Assembly: GCA_937129385.1 (NCBI GenBank)
Contig: CAKZNC010000220.1
Span: 96,483 to 160,482 of the forward strand
DNA from: an uncultured Bacteroidota bacterium
Lineage (GTDB): Bacteria; Bacteroidota; Bacteroidia; Bacteroidales; GCA-2748055
Length of the DNA: 64,000 bases
Direction of reading: 5' to 3'
A program made the translations under genes and the position numbers. Each line of letters starts with the position of its first letter. Positions within the stretch are counted from its first letter, which is position 1. Positions 28,720-39,577 of this stretch are shown piece after piece. The notes below the pieces were generated by a model that made no database searches, was not told the origin of the DNA, and was given only the letters and a program-made list of their open reading frames with translations.

Positions 28720-29143
28720 TACGTAATTCACTCAATCTAGTCAAAGCATTATTTTCGGCGGAACGCATCTCCTTTCTTTGCCTGTCGTTGTCATCGTTTA
28801 ATCCCAGCAAATGCAACACACCATGGATCATAACCCTGCAAATTTCAGATTCAAAGTCAATATCCAATTCCCCTGCATTATATTCCACCTGTTCAGCGCT
28901 CACAAAGATATCACCTGAAATGATACCTCCTTCGTTATAGTTAAAAGTTATAACGTCTGTAAAGTAGTTGTGGTTTAAAAATTTTCTGTTAAGATCAAGC
29001 AGGTAGCTGTTGGAAGAAAATATAATTGAAAGCTCACCGACCTTTTTATGATAGCCATTTACTGTCGCTTCCACCCATTTGCTGTACAGATTCGCATCAT
29101 CCAATCTGAAATCAATATCAGCAACATGAAAATTTATCGGCAC
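28703..29143 (-). CDS. ybeY: Endoribonuclease YbeY
   Basis: LNRKFLNHNYFTDVITFNY and metal motif MIHGVLHLLGLND. Confidence 0.93.
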   Translation of the reverse strand: MPINFHVADIDFRLDDANLYSKWVEATVNGYHKKVGELSIIFSSNSYLLDLNRKFLNHNYFTDVITFNYNEGGIISGDIFVSAEQVEYNAGELDIDFESEICRVMIHGVLHLLGLNDDNDRQRKEMRSAENNALTRLSELRNGKGV

Positions 29144-29538
29144 TAGACCTTGAACTTAAGTTCAACAATTCTCCCCTCATCGTAAAATACAATGTCGTCA
29201 GAGAGCCTTTTCATTAAAAAAATACCCCTTCCATTGATCTTCTCAATATTTTCTGGTGAGGTTGGATCAGGTACAGTCGAATAATCAAAGCCACTTCCCT
29301 GGTCTGCGATTTTTATTACAAGACTGTTTTCATCTTTCAAAATCTCAACTTTAACCTGTTTTTCCGGATCCGACTTATTCCCATGCACGATAGCATTGTT
29401 GGTGGCCTCCATTGTGGCAACCAACACATTGCCATACACTTCATCACTCAAATCAAGTTCGAGCGACATATCATCAATGATCTTTTCAACGATACGAAGG
29501 TTTTCAGCATCTGAAGATATTTCAATATCTTTTCTCAT
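29143..29538 (-). CDS. RsbW-like ATP-binding protein (HATPase, anti-sigma/serine kinase type)
   Basis: MEATNNAIVHGNKSDPEKQV, IADQGSGFDYSTVPDP, GRGIFLMKRLSDDI. Confidence 0.88.
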   Translation of the reverse strand: MRKDIEISSDAENLRIVEKIIDDMSLELDLSDEVYGNVLVATMEATNNAIVHGNKSDPEKQVKVEILKDENSLVIKIADQGSGFDYSTVPDPTSPENIEKINGRGIFLMKRLSDDIVFYDEGRIVELKFKV

Positions 29539-29589
29539 GGCAATAAAATCGAGCTTACTTATACGGAATTTGTCTATAAAAGTTACATT

Positions 29590-30777
29590 CTATTTGCTTA
29601 ACCATTTCGAGGGATCGAGAATTTCCTTTGATTTCCATACCTGGAACTGCAGTTCCGTAATACCATCCTCTGCATTGGAATGAACTGTTCCAATTTCCTG
29701 CTTTGTTACCACCTTGTCTCCTGCCTTAACTTTTAGCTCGACAAGGTTTTGATAAACCGAAAGGTATTCTCCATGCCGTATGATCACTGCATAATTTGCT
29801 CCAAGAATTGCGAATACGCTTGTTACCTCTCCGTCAAAGACAGCCCTGGCGGTTGTGCCGGGGTTTGTGGAAATATCAATTCCATTATTGCTGATCTTTA
29901 CGCCAGATAAGACAGGATGATCGATCAATCCAAATTCGGCGGTTACCACTCCCCTGTCAACAGGCCAGGGTAGTCTGCCCTTATTTTGCAGAAAATTGCT
30001 GCCGACCAGTTTTTGCTCGGGAGTTAATGAGGTGATCACACTATTCCCAGAAGTTCTTCTTGTCTCCTCTTCAATCATTTTACGGATCTTCTCTTCCAAT
30101 TCTTTCCTGATCCTCTCTTTCTCTTCAATTTCTTTTCTAATTCTTTTTTCGTCCTGCGCCAACTGGCGGATCATATTGTTTCGTTGTGACCTTTCTCTAA
30201 CCAGGCTCCTGTTCTCCTTCTCTTTTGATTCAAGCAGTGATGCCTTCTCATTCCTTGCCCTTAGTAGCTCATCAGTTCTGGCCTCCTGCCTTGAAAGCAG
30301 TATCTTCAGCTCTTCGACTTTACGTTCTCTGTAATCAGTCAGATATTTCAAATATTTAAGGCGCTGATAGAATTGATTCAGGTCTTCGCTTGCAAGCAGG
30401 AACATCATCTTTTCCTCTTCAGTATGATTGATGTAAACAGACCTTAATATATGCGCATACTCTTGCTTACCAGTTGAAATGTCGTTTTGAAGACCCTGGA
30501 TCTCATCCTCAAGGATGTCTATCTGAACGTCCATCTCATCAATTTCCCTGACAATCGTAGAAATCAAAGTCTCCCTCGATTTTATCCCACGATTCAAAAC
30601 AGCAACGCGTCTGATCGAACTTCTTTTTTTATCCTGTGTCTGATCCAGCAGCTCACGAGCCATTTCAATTTCCTTCAGAGTGGAGACCTTTCTTTTTTCC
30701 AGCTCCTCCTTGTCCTGTGCCATTACTGGCAGGCTTACAAGTCCGATTAAACATATGTAAAACAGGAATTTCATCAT
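29590..30777 (-). CDS. EnvC-like murein hydrolase activator / M23 peptidase
   Basis: Signal peptide, long coiled coil, C-terminal M23/LytM-like domain (GVKISNNGIDISTNPGTTARAVFDGEVTSV). Confidence 0.9.
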   Translation of the reverse strand: MMKFLFYICLIGLVSLPVMAQDKEELEKRKVSTLKEIEMARELLDQTQDKKRSSIRRVAVLNRGIKSRETLISTIVREIDEMDVQIDILEDEIQGLQNDISTGKQEYAHILRSVYINHTEEEKMMFLLASEDLNQFYQRLKYLKYLTDYRERKVEELKILLSRQEARTDELLRARNEKASLLESKEKENRSLVRERSQRNNMIRQLAQDEKRIRKEIEEKERIRKELEEKIRKMIEEETRRTSGNSVITSLTPEQKLVGSNFLQNKGRLPWPVDRGVVTAEFGLIDHPVLSGVKISNNGIDISTNPGTTARAVFDGEVTSVFAILGANYAVIIRHGEYLSVYQNLVELKVKAGDKVVTKQEIGTVHSNAEDGITELQFQVWKSKEILDPSKWLSK

Positions 30778-31508
30778 AAGTAAATGATGTCATATTTATT
30801 GCGATTAACCGTCAGGTCAACATTAAGTTCCCTGTCATACTCCAGGTTCCCACCCTCAACTTCCACCTCCAGGTTCTTTAAAATATAGTTCGAATATATC
30901 ATAAAGATCTGTTCCCCCGTCATCTCCCCAACGATATATTCTCCTGTTTTTTTATGAAAAAATTCGAATTTCACAGGCACCAGCAAACCTGCGGAATATT
31001 TGATCCTTTTTGCCACGTCTTTAACTGATCTGTCGATCTCTGCAACTCCATCATTCAATGATAACCCGGGTATCCTATCACAAATCAACGGACGGCTCAG
31101 CAGCAATTCGATATCATCGAAATTGATCGGGGGAGCATATCCCGTTCCTGAATCCTTCAGTACATAAACCAATTTATCCAACCGGTTGATAATCACTGTG
31201 CTATCCTGGTTTACACCGATACGTATCATTTCAAAGCCTGCATTGACAGCACTAACCAACAGCACTGAACCGGGTCTGTAATAGAGGGTAAGCTTTGCAT
31301 TATAAGAATCCTCCCCCAACGTAACTTTTGCATCTATCTTTTTGACATACAATGTTTTATAATTGTATATTGAGTCGCAGGAGGTTGTTTCAGTTTCAAC
31401 ATAAGCTACGGTTTTGTCGGAACGAATCTTGCGGCCAGAGGAACATGATGCGGCCATCAATGCAATTAGGAGCAATGACAACATATTTCGATACTTACTG
31501 TTGCTCAT
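30774..31508 (-). CDS. DUF4292 family lipoprotein
   Basis: Lipobox (LMAASCSSG); position between EnvC-like and TPR genes typical of Bacteroidota. Confidence 0.75.
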   Translation of the reverse strand: MSNSKYRNMLSLLLIALMAASCSSGRKIRSDKTVAYVETETTSCDSIYNYKTLYVKKIDAKVTLGEDSYNAKLTLYYRPGSVLLVSAVNAGFEMIRIGVNQDSTVIINRLDKLVYVLKDSGTGYAPPINFDDIELLLSRPLICDRIPGLSLNDGVAEIDRSVKDVAKRIKYSAGLLVPVKFEFFHKKTGEYIVGEMTGEQIFMIYSNYILKNLEVEVEGGNLEYDRELNVDLTVNRNKYDIIYL

Positions 31509-33183
31509 ATGCTTGTTCTATTTTTTGAATCAGCCTTTCTTCGTTACCACCCAGAATAATTGCTTTCTGATAAAACGATTCGGCCATCTTCGTCTCCCCC
31601 AGCTCCCTAAAAATATCGCCCGCATGTTCGTTCACTTCAGCATCATCACCTGCCCCGTTATTCAGTGCCTTCTGAATATATTTACCCGCATCTTCATATC
31701 GTTCCATTTTATACAGAATCCATGCATAGGTATCAAGGTAGGTGCTGTTAAGTGGATCATTATTTAAGGTCATCCTGCTGTATTTCTCTGCCTCCTCAAG
31801 GCCTTTTCCGCGCTCCGAAAGGTAATAGCTGAAATTATTCATCGCCATAAAATTATCTGGCTCCATCATGATAATGGACCGAAAAAGGCTATCTGATCCA
31901 GGGTAATCTCCAATTCTGTATAGCGCCTCTGCATTCAATATCCTGGCCTGAGAAATCAATTCCTGTCTTGCAAATTTTTCAATATTTTCTGAACTAAAAG
32001 TAACAATGAGCGCTTTATAATCATTATTCTCATATTCAGCAATCCCTTTATAATAAATGATTTCTGCACTATCAGGAAATAACCTGAAGGCTTTCGTGGT
32101 AATTCTGAGCATATCCTCCTTTCTCCCGGTCGCGTTTGCCAGGAGTATTCCCTGTTTCCAAATCTCATATTTTTTTTCACCCTGTTCAAGCACTGGTATC
32201 AAAGCATCGAGGGCATTTCCATATTGATTATGCTGAATAAAAAAATCGGTTCCGAAAAGATGAATTTCTTTTTTATCGGGATACATCTCCAACATTGTAT
32301 TGATCAGATATGAAAGTTCCCTGCTAAAATTTTTAAAGAAATATTCATCGGAGAGATAGAAACTTAATATCGCCATCTTTTTCTCGTATGGTATCGCCTC
32401 ACTCCTGAAGGACCTTTCGAGGTAATAAAGACTTTTGCTATACGCTTCTTTTTGCCTGTAGTAATCAGTAAGATTTGTCAGCGCATAAATATTCAGGCTG
32501 TCCAGTTCAAAAACCTCTTCATATAGATCTGCAGCCACATCAGTATTGTCATTCTTAAGAGCGAGCTCTGCTGCCACCACATGGAATTCGATGGATTCAG
32601 GAAATACCTCTATCAGCTTTTCCACCTCCCGTCTCGCTTTCAGATACTCCTTCTCTTTCTCATAAATATTGGCCTTCAACATGGTGATCTTATCAGAAAT
32701 ACCATAATGATCTTCGATCCGAACAAGGGTTTTGATGGCCCTTTTAGCCTTTCCTTCCAAAAAATACACATTGGCAAGTTTGTAAAGATGATCTATGTTT
32801 TCGGGTGATTCCCTGATCCGTTGTTTTAACAATTTGACTGACGCTTTATACTCCTTATTCATAAGAAGTACATCAATGTAACTTTCAAAAAACCACTTAT
32901 TATCAGGATTCAGATCATTTGCCCGCACCAGGTGGTTAATGGCCTCTTTTGATTTACCAGTCATTGCCAAAAGGGTGCCAAGTTCGTAATGTGCAACAGC
33001 AACAGAATCATTTTCCTCAATCACCATCCGGTACAATTCCATTGCCCCGGGCAAATTGCCCAGATTTTTCTGTTTCACTGCTTCAATCAGCGCGTACTGG
33101 TAATCTTTATTTCCGCTTTGAGCTGAGAGCGTGAAATTCAAAATTAAAAGTAAGATGATTCCTAATCGACTCATCCCTATCAT
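31495..33183 (-). CDS. Tetratricopeptide repeat protein
   Basis: Multiple TPR units (AVAHYELGTLLAMTGKSKEAINHLVRANDLNP; NSTYLDTYAWILYKMERYEDAGKYIQKAL). Confidence 0.88.
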   Translation of the reverse strand: MIGMSRLGIILLLILNFTLSAQSGNKDYQYALIEAVKQKNLGNLPGAMELYRMVIEENDSVAVAHYELGTLLAMTGKSKEAINHLVRANDLNPDNKWFFESYIDVLLMNKEYKASVKLLKQRIRESPENIDHLYKLANVYFLEGKAKRAIKTLVRIEDHYGISDKITMLKANIYEKEKEYLKARREVEKLIEVFPESIEFHVVAAELALKNDNTDVAADLYEEVFELDSLNIYALTNLTDYYRQKEAYSKSLYYLERSFRSEAIPYEKKMAILSFYLSDEYFFKNFSRELSYLINTMLEMYPDKKEIHLFGTDFFIQHNQYGNALDALIPVLEQGEKKYEIWKQGILLANATGRKEDMLRITTKAFRLFPDSAEIIYYKGIAEYENNDYKALIVTFSSENIEKFARQELISQARILNAEALYRIGDYPGSDSLFRSIIMMEPDNFMAMNNFSYYLSERGKGLEEAEKYSRMTLNNDPLNSTYLDTYAWILYKMERYEDAGKYIQKALNNGAGDDAEVNEHAGDIFRELGETKMAESFYQKAIILGGNEERLIQKIEQAYEQQ

Positions 33184-33197
33184 AAATATACTCCTTC

Positions 33198-33632
33198 CTA
33201 GTTTGTTCCGGTATGACCGAATCCCCCGGATCCCCGGCTGGTCTCATCCAGCCTTTCAACGTGTTCCCATTTGATCGTTTCATGCTTTTTGATCACCATC
33301 TGACAAATTCTCTCCCCTGGGTCGATCAAATATTCATCTGAAGAAAGATTCACAACAATTACACCAATTTCCCCCCTGTAATCCGCATCAATCGTTCCAG
33401 GAGTATTTAATACTGAAATCCCATGCTTAAGTGCGAGTCCACTGCGTGGTCGAATCTGGGCTTCGTATCCCGGGGATAATTCTATGAAAAGACCTGTGGG
33501 AACCAACTTTCGCTCAAGGGGTTTTAGGTTAATTCCTTCTTCAATGTGCGCTCTTAAATCCATTCCGGCAGAATGCAGTGTGGCGTATTCCGGTAGCGGG
33601 TTTTTGGATTTATTTACAATTTTAACCTTCAT
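33198..33632 (-). CDS. dut: dUTP diphosphatase
   Basis: [52 protein letters not shown]. Confidence 0.97.
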   Translation of the reverse strand: MKVKIVNKSKNPLPEYATLHSAGMDLRAHIEEGINLKPLERKLVPTGLFIELSPGYEAQIRPRSGLALKHGISVLNTPGTIDADYRGEIGVIVVNLSSDEYLIDPGERICQMVIKKHETIKWEHVERLDETSRGSGGFGHTGTN

Positions 33633-33646
33633 GTGTTCTCTGCTCT

Positions 33647-35119
33647 TTAAGTTGAAATGTATTTCTTGAAAGATTTTCTCTCCCCAATATAAAACATGGT
33701 CAGTGCAGCAATGATCAATATTGGTTTAATCCAATCAACTATAAAATTATTGCTCAAAGTTAATGCCTTGTCAATGTAAAAGAAACCTACAATAGTAACA
33801 AAATAGATTGATAATCTTCTGAGATCGTAGGGTATATAAAACTGTTTTCTTGACAATAAGTACGAAAGCAATATCATTACTGTATAGCACACCAGGTGTC
33901 CCCATGCAGCAGCGACATATCCATATACAGGCACAAAAACAACATTGATAATGATCGTGATCAATGCGCCCGTAATCACCAGTACTGCACCTATTAACGT
34001 CTTATTTGTCAGTTTATACCAGATCGACAGATTGAAAAAGACTCCGATAAGCAAGTTCGCCATTAAAACAATGGGGACAATAAATACTCCCTCCCTGAAA
34101 TTAACCCCGATAAACAACTTGAAGACATCTATATACAGGGTAACAACCAGAAATATCATCAACGCGGGAATCAGGTAAAATTTCATTACATCGGCATACA
34201 ATTCCCTTGCATTCCTTTCCGAGGATTTTGAGAAGAAAAACGGTTCCGCGGCATACCTGAAGGCTTGTACATAAAGCGTCATCAGCACTGCGATCTTGTA
34301 ATTTGCTCCATAGATTCCCAGCTGCTCCATCGGGTTTGATTCCGAATCCATCAGGTGCTTCAGCAATGTCCGGTCCAAAGCTTCATTGACTGCTCCGGCC
34401 AGTCCTGCAATAAGAAGCGGATAGGAATATTTTAGTATTTTCCTAAGTAATACTGCCTGGAAAGATCCTCTTTTCACTGCGAGAATTTCTGGTAACAGCA
34501 AAATGGTTTTTACCAATGTCGCAACCAGGTTGGAGATCAATACATATCCTACCCCGATGTCAGGATTATAAATTCTCCTTACCCAATCCGCGGACTCATA
34601 ATTTTCATCGCAGTATTTTATAAAAAACAGGTTAAGTCCAATATTGACAACAATTTCCACGATTCGTATTGTCGCATACCGTTTAGCCTTATTCATCAGG
34701 CGAATCCTTGCAAAAGGAATTGCCGTAAATGCATCCAAAGCCACGATCAGTGCAAGCCATTGAATATATTCAGGATTTCCTGAATACTGCAGTAATCCGG
34801 ATACAGGTTTCAGAAAGATATTTATCAGTATAACGAACAAAGCAGATGTTGAAAAAACAGAAATGAGGATACTTTTATAGATCGTATCCTTCTTTTCGCT
34901 GTTGCTTGCGAAGCGGAAGAATCCTGTTTCCATTCCATAAGTAAGCACGATCAAGAGCAGTACCACATAAGCGTATAGTTCAGTGATCACTCCATATTCG
35001 CCAAGTTGGAATTCTCTCGTATAGAATGGTGTAAGGAATACAAAATTCAGAAACCGCGGCAGAACAATACCCATGCCGTATACCGCAGTTTGGCCAAAAA
35101 GTTGCTTAATTGGGTTCAC
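33647..35119 (-). CDS. Polysaccharide biosynthesis / Wzx-like flippase
   Basis: 490 aa, ~14 TM segments, MATE/Wzx-type N-terminus ([28 protein letters not shown]). Confidence 0.85.
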   Translation of the reverse strand: MNPIKQLFGQTAVYGMGIVLPRFLNFVFLTPFYTREFQLGEYGVITELYAYVVLLLIVLTYGMETGFFRFASNSEKKDTIYKSILISVFSTSALFVILINIFLKPVSGLLQYSGNPEYIQWLALIVALDAFTAIPFARIRLMNKAKRYATIRIVEIVVNIGLNLFFIKYCDENYESADWVRRIYNPDIGVGYVLISNLVATLVKTILLLPEILAVKRGSFQAVLLRKILKYSYPLLIAGLAGAVNEALDRTLLKHLMDSESNPMEQLGIYGANYKIAVLMTLYVQAFRYAAEPFFFSKSSERNARELYADVMKFYLIPALMIFLVVTLYIDVFKLFIGVNFREGVFIVPIVLMANLLIGVFFNLSIWYKLTNKTLIGAVLVITGALITIIINVVFVPVYGYVAAAWGHLVCYTVMILLSYLLSRKQFYIPYDLRRLSIYFVTIVGFFYIDKALTLSNNFIVDWIKPILIIAALTMFYIGERKSFKKYIST

Positions 35120-35967
35120 GATTGGTTTACGATGTGCTCAAATGTTTCATCAATCGTAGCAAAGTTAAACTTATATCCCGCTTCCAGCAGTTTTTTCGGA
35201 TAAACTGTTTGTCCTTTTAAGATGATTGAGGCTGCTTTTCCCATCAGGACATAAAACGCCAATGCGGGAATTCTGAAAAATGCAGGTCGGCGCAAATGAG
35301 CAGCCAGTGATCTTGTAAATTCCCTGTTGGTAACTGGATTTGGGGCGGTAATATTGAATGCGCCCTGACTGTTCTTATCAATGAGAAACCTGATGGAGTC
35401 AATCACATCATCCACATGAACAAATGAAATAACCTGCTTTCCCGAACCGATCACCCCTCCTAATCCCATCCTGAACAATTTATACAATCGCGGGAATGCT
35501 CCTCCCTGGTTCCCCAGGACCACGCCAAGCCTAATCAGCACAATTCGCGTTTTGGATCCGGTTTTTTCAGCCGTTTCTTCCCATTGCTGTACCACTTGAG
35601 CCAAAAAATCATCACCAGTCGAATAACTATATTCATCATGTACCTTTCCCTGTCTATAGATCCCTATTGCCGACGCATTGATAAAAACTCCGGGGCCTTT
35701 TTCACACAGCCGCATCGCCTCCACAAGGTTTTCAGTTACACGAACCCTGCTTTCCTGTATCTTTATCCTGTTCTTTTTTGTCCATCTTCTTGCAACGTTG
35801 TATCCTGCGGTATTAATAAGCACATCTGCATTATTGATTTTATCTGAAAGGACCGCTGTATTTCCATACAGCTCATTTCTATCAAGAAGAATCAAATCCT
35901 GATCGCGGAACGCTTTTTGTAGCTGCTTTCCAATAAATCCATTATAACCTGCAAGAGCAATAACCAT
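35116..35967 (-). CDS. TIGR01777-type NAD-dependent epimerase/dehydratase
   Basis: MVIALAGYNGFIGKQL, NAGYNVARRWTKKNR-like segment, SAIGIYRQG, FVHVDDVIDSI. Confidence 0.85.
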   Translation of the reverse strand: MVIALAGYNGFIGKQLQKAFRDQDLILLDRNELYGNTAVLSDKINNADVLINTAGYNVARRWTKKNRIKIQESRVRVTENLVEAMRLCEKGPGVFINASAIGIYRQGKVHDEYSYSTGDDFLAQVVQQWEETAEKTGSKTRIVLIRLGVVLGNQGGAFPRLYKLFRMGLGGVIGSGKQVISFVHVDDVIDSIRFLIDKNSQGAFNITAPNPVTNREFTRSLAAHLRRPAFFRIPALAFYVLMGKAASIILKGQTVYPKKLLEAGYKFNFATIDETFEHIVNQS

Positions 35968-36040
35968 ATTTTTATACTTTCGTATGCAAACTATTGAGGG
36001 TGCGTATTGTTATGCACATAATCATCTAAATACATTACCC

Positions 36041-36712
36041 ATGAAACATCTCTCCATTTTAAATGTTCTGCTGGTCCTTGCACTATATCCATTGAATGGT
36101 CAGGAACAGCATGGAAAAACAGGCGATGTAATTGTCATAGAAACATCCATGGGAGATATGGAGGTTCTTTTATATGATGATACGCCACTTCACAGGGATA
36201 ACATGTTAAAATTGGCTGATGACGGATATTACAATGACCTGATTTTTCACAGGGTTATAAACAACTTTATGATACAGGGTGGTGATCCTCACTCAAAAGG
36301 TGCACCCAGGGGACAGCGACTTGGAACGGGCGGACCAGGGTATACAATCCCTGCGGAATTCAAGGAACAGCATTTTCACAAAAAAGGGGCCCTGGCAGCA
36401 GCCAGACAGGGAGACAATGTCAACCCAAAAAAAGAATCATCCGGATCACAATTCTATATTGTCCAGGGACAGGTCTTCAATACCGACCAACTAACGATGA
36501 TGCAATCCTCTGGTCATCATACACCATTCACTCCTGAGCAGATCGAAGCTTATACCACAGTGGGGGGTACCCCGCATCTCGATGGATCCTACACAGTATT
36601 TGGTGAGGTAATCGTCGGCATGGAGATTCTGGATAGCATCGCAGCCGTAAAAACCGATAACTATGACAGGCCCCTTGAAGACGTGGCCTTCTCCATTCGA
36701 ATCAAGGAGTGA
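36041..36712 (+). CDS. Peptidylprolyl isomerase (cyclophilin type), secreted
   Basis: Signal peptide from ATG 36041; FHRVINNFMIQGGDP, GSQFYIVQG, FGEVIVGMEILDSI. Confidence 0.93.
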   Translation: MKHLSILNVLLVLALYPLNGQEQHGKTGDVIVIETSMGDMEVLLYDDTPLHRDNMLKLADDGYYNDLIFHRVINNFMIQGGDPHSKGAPRGQRLGTGGPGYTIPAEFKEQHFHKKGALAAARQGDNVNPKKESSGSQFYIVQGQVFNTDQLTMMQSSGHHTPFTPEQIEAYTTVGGTPHLDGSYTVFGEVIVGMEILDSIAAVKTDNYDRPLEDVAFSIRIKE

Positions 36713-36752
36713 TGCTATTTTTATTAACTTTACGGCTCTTTTTGAAAGTGTT

Positions 36753-37772
36753 ATGATTGACAGGATAGAACAATTAATCAGGGAGGCTGAAGAATTTCAG
36801 TCGGCTGAACCAGAATCAATAGAGGCGTTCAGGATCAGGTACCTGGGTAAAAAGGGTATACTGAATGACCTGTTTGCTGATTTTAAATCGGTACCCCCCG
36901 ACCAGAAGCGACAGGTAGGTCAGAAGATCAATGAACTTAAAAGCCTGGTTTCCAAAAGGGTAGAAGAGTTAAAGAGTGTTGTGAAGAAATCTAATAAAGA
37001 GGGATCCGTTCCAGACCTTACTGTTCCCGGAATCTCTTTACGATCAGGATCTCGTCACCCGATATCCATTGTCCGCAATCAGATCATCGATATTTTCACT
37101 CGCCTTGGTTTTAATATATCTGAAGGTCCGGAAATTGAGGATGACTGGCATGTTTTTTCTGCCCTTAATTTTCCACCTGAGCATCCAGCAAGAGACATGC
37201 AGGATACATTCTTTATTGAAAAAGATCCAGATGTTCTGCTGCGAACCCATACTTCATCGGTACAGGTAAGGGTGATGGAAAACAGTCAGCCCCCGATACG
37301 TACCATTTCTCCGGGCCGTGTTTTCAGAAATGAAGCTATCTCAGCAAGAGCTCATTGTATTTTTCACCAGGTGGAAGGATTGTATATTGACGAAAATGTG
37401 TCTTTTGCTGACCTAAAGCAGACGCTGATGTATTTTGCCAAGGAGATGTTCGGAGACCAGACCGAAATCAGGTTCCGTCCCTCATTTTTCCCATTTACCG
37501 AACCGAGTGCTGAAATGGACATCAGTTGCAAGATTTGTGGAGGAAAAGGATGCAATGTTTGCAAATACACAGGGTGGCTGGAGATATTGGGTTGTGGTAT
37601 GGTGGATCCCAATGTGCTTGATTATTCCAATATTGACAGTAAAAAATGCACGGGATTTGCATTCGGTATGGGTATAGAACGCATCACCATGCTTAAGTAT
37701 GAAGTTAAAGATCTGCGTCTCTATTTTGAAAATGATGTGCGTTTCCTGTCACAGTTTTCAGCAGCCTTTTAA
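36753..37772 (+). CDS. pheS: Phenylalanine--tRNA ligase subunit alpha
   Basis: MIDRIEQLIREAEEF start; FPPEHPARDMQDTFFIE, RTHTSSVQVRVM, SAEMDISC, GFAFGMGIERI. Confidence 0.97.
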   Translation: MIDRIEQLIREAEEFQSAEPESIEAFRIRYLGKKGILNDLFADFKSVPPDQKRQVGQKINELKSLVSKRVEELKSVVKKSNKEGSVPDLTVPGISLRSGSRHPISIVRNQIIDIFTRLGFNISEGPEIEDDWHVFSALNFPPEHPARDMQDTFFIEKDPDVLLRTHTSSVQVRVMENSQPPIRTISPGRVFRNEAISARAHCIFHQVEGLYIDENVSFADLKQTLMYFAKEMFGDQTEIRFRPSFFPFTEPSAEMDISCKICGGKGCNVCKYTGWLEILGCGMVDPNVLDYSNIDSKKCTGFAFGMGIERITMLKYEVKDLRLYFENDVRFLSQFSAAF

Positions 37773-38200
37773 ACATCAAGTTTATCTCCGTTCAGCAGAA
37801 TTTCATGTGACACCGGGAATGAATCCCTGTAATTTGCCGAAACGCCACAATACCTGTCTTTTGAAAGTGTAACTGCCTTCTTTATTTTCTCTTCCTGCAG
37901 TTCTTTGCCTTCGAAACGATAAATCACTTTCATCGCAGTATATGGCTTGGGATATTCCTCATCCATTTCAGCCACCACACCAATGCTGAGTGAATCATAC
38001 TCCACGCGCATTTTTCTCAGGATAGAAACGACATCCATTCCAGTACACCCAGCAAGCGCGACCATCATCAGCCCTTTGGGTCTCGGTCCTGAATTTTTAC
38101 CGCCCACTGATTCATCTGCATCAATGTATATTTTATGGCCATTCAATTCCGTTTCGAATGCCATGTCTCCAAGAAAATCAAGATCAATTTTTTGTTTCAT
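37769..38200 (-). CDS. OsmC family protein
   Basis: GPRPKGLMMVALAGCTGMDVVSILRKMR and GVSANYRDSFPVSHEI. Confidence 0.9.
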   Translation of the reverse strand: MKQKIDLDFLGDMAFETELNGHKIYIDADESVGGKNSGPRPKGLMMVALAGCTGMDVVSILRKMRVEYDSLSIGVVAEMDEEYPKPYTAMKVIYRFEGKELQEEKIKKAVTLSKDRYCGVSANYRDSFPVSHEILLNGDKLDV

Positions 38201-38284
38201 TTTGTCAATTTGTAGGGTTTCTATCCATTATATCAATCAGAAGTGCAAAATGTTCACCTTTCTGAGCTGATCCTGGTATACTCT

Positions 38285-38311
38285 AAAAAAAAATCCCGGG
38301 AATCCCGGGAT
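38285..38311 (-). terminator. Rho-independent terminator
   Basis: Minus strand ATCCCGGG-ATT-CCCGGGAT stem-loop followed by a run of nine T. Confidence 0.8.
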
Positions 38312-38338
38312 CAACAATAAATTATATGAAATCCCGGA

Positions 38339-38509
38339 TCAATCCAGGAATTTATTCAGTAGAATATGACCAAACAGACCCACTACAATCAGGATCAGAC
38401 TGACGGCAAGTTTTGCATTTGACTGGTTTTCTCTGAAAACAGAAATACTTAAAATAACCACACCAATAACAATCAACAAAAGGCCAAGATTTTTAAGAAT
38501 ATCTTTCAT
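38339..38509 (-). CDS. Small two-helix membrane protein (56 aa), not in supplied ORF track
   Basis: Read from minus strand: MKDILKNLGLLLIVIGVVILSISVFRENQSNAKLAVSLILIVVGLFGHILLNKFLD*; sits between ruvB and the terminator. Confidence 0.65.
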   Translation of the reverse strand: MKDILKNLGLLLIVIGVVILSISVFRENQSNAKLAVSLILIVVGLFGHILLNKFLD

Positions 38510-38551
38510 TTTGGGTTGCTTTTATTTTCAGTTCAAATATAATACAAAATA

Positions 38552-39577
38552 TCAAAACAGCAGGCTTTGGTCTCCTTTATATTTCCCTATATGTTTGTAG
38601 GCTATTTCCGTAGCCTCCCTTCCCCTTGGGGTTCTCTTGATGTATCCCTCCTTGATGAGAAATGGTTCATATACCTCTTCAATGGTCCCAGCTTCTTCAC
38701 CAACAGCCGTTGCTATTGTGGTAATTCCAACCGGACCTCCCTTGAACTTTTCAATGATTGTGGATAGTATTTTATTATCCATTTCGTCAAGACCAGACTT
38801 ATCAATATTGAGAGCTTCAAGTCCGAATTTTGTAATGTTAAGGTCAATTACACCGGTACCCTTTACCTGTGCAAAATCCCTTATTCTTCTCAGCAGCGCA
38901 TTGGCAATCCGGGGTGTTCCCCTGCTGCGTGAGGCGATCTCCACCGCTGCTTTATCTTCAATATCCACATCGAGTATTGAGGATGAACGCTTCACAATTC
39001 CTGTCAGCATATCTGCATCATAATATTCCAGCAGTGAATTGATGCCAAATCTTGCACGAAGTGGTCCGGTAAGCAACCCCGATCGGGTTGTGGCCCCGAT
39101 CAGCGTAAAGGGATTCAATGAGATCTGAACCGACCTGGCCGAAGGTCCCTTATCGATCATAATATCGATTTTATAATCTTCCATCGCTGAATAAAGATAT
39201 TCCTCTACAATGGGGGATAACCTGTGAATTTCATCAATAAACAGAACATCTCCTTCTTCCAGACCCGTCAGCAATCCTGCCAGATCTCCCGGTTTATCCA
39301 GTACAGGTCCAGATGTGGTTTTAATACTCACATCAAGTTCATTTGCGATGATATTTGCAAGGGTAGTTTTTCCAAGACCCGGGGGGCCATGCAACAATAC
39401 ATGATCAAGTGCTTCATCTCTCAGTCCAGCTGCTTCAACAAAGACTTTCAGATTGTCTGTGATTTTTTTCTGTCCACTAAAATCAGTGAATGACAGTGGT
39501 CTAAGCTGTTTATCAAGTTCCTTGTCCCGCTCTTGCAGGGGTTCATCCCTGAAATTAAAATCTTCTGTCTGGTCCAT
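38552..39577 (-). CDS. ruvB: Holliday junction branch migration DNA helicase RuvB
   Basis: [64 protein letters not shown]. Confidence 0.98.
   Translation of the reverse strand: MDQTEDFNFRDEPLQERDKELDKQLRPLSFTDFSGQKKITDNLKVFVEAAGLRDEALDHVLLHGPPGLGKTTLANIIANELDVSIKTTSGPVLDKPGDLAGLLTGLEEGDVLFIDEIHRLSPIVEEYLYSAMEDYKIDIMIDKGPSARSVQISLNPFTLIGATTRSGLLTGPLRARFGINSLLEYYDADMLTGIVKRSSSILDVDIEDKAAVEIASRSRGTPRIANALLRRIRDFAQVKGTGVIDLNITKFGLEALNIDKSGLDEMDNKILSTIIEKFKGGPVGITTIATAVGEEAGTIEEVYEPFLIKEGYIKRTPRGREATEIAYKHIGKYKGDQSLLF

Noticed and set aside
37520-37610. PheS Cys-rich motif (CKICGGKGCNVCKYTGW) as a novel zinc domain
   Set aside because: Similar GxGCxxCKxTGWxEILG motifs are normal in many bacterial PheS proteins
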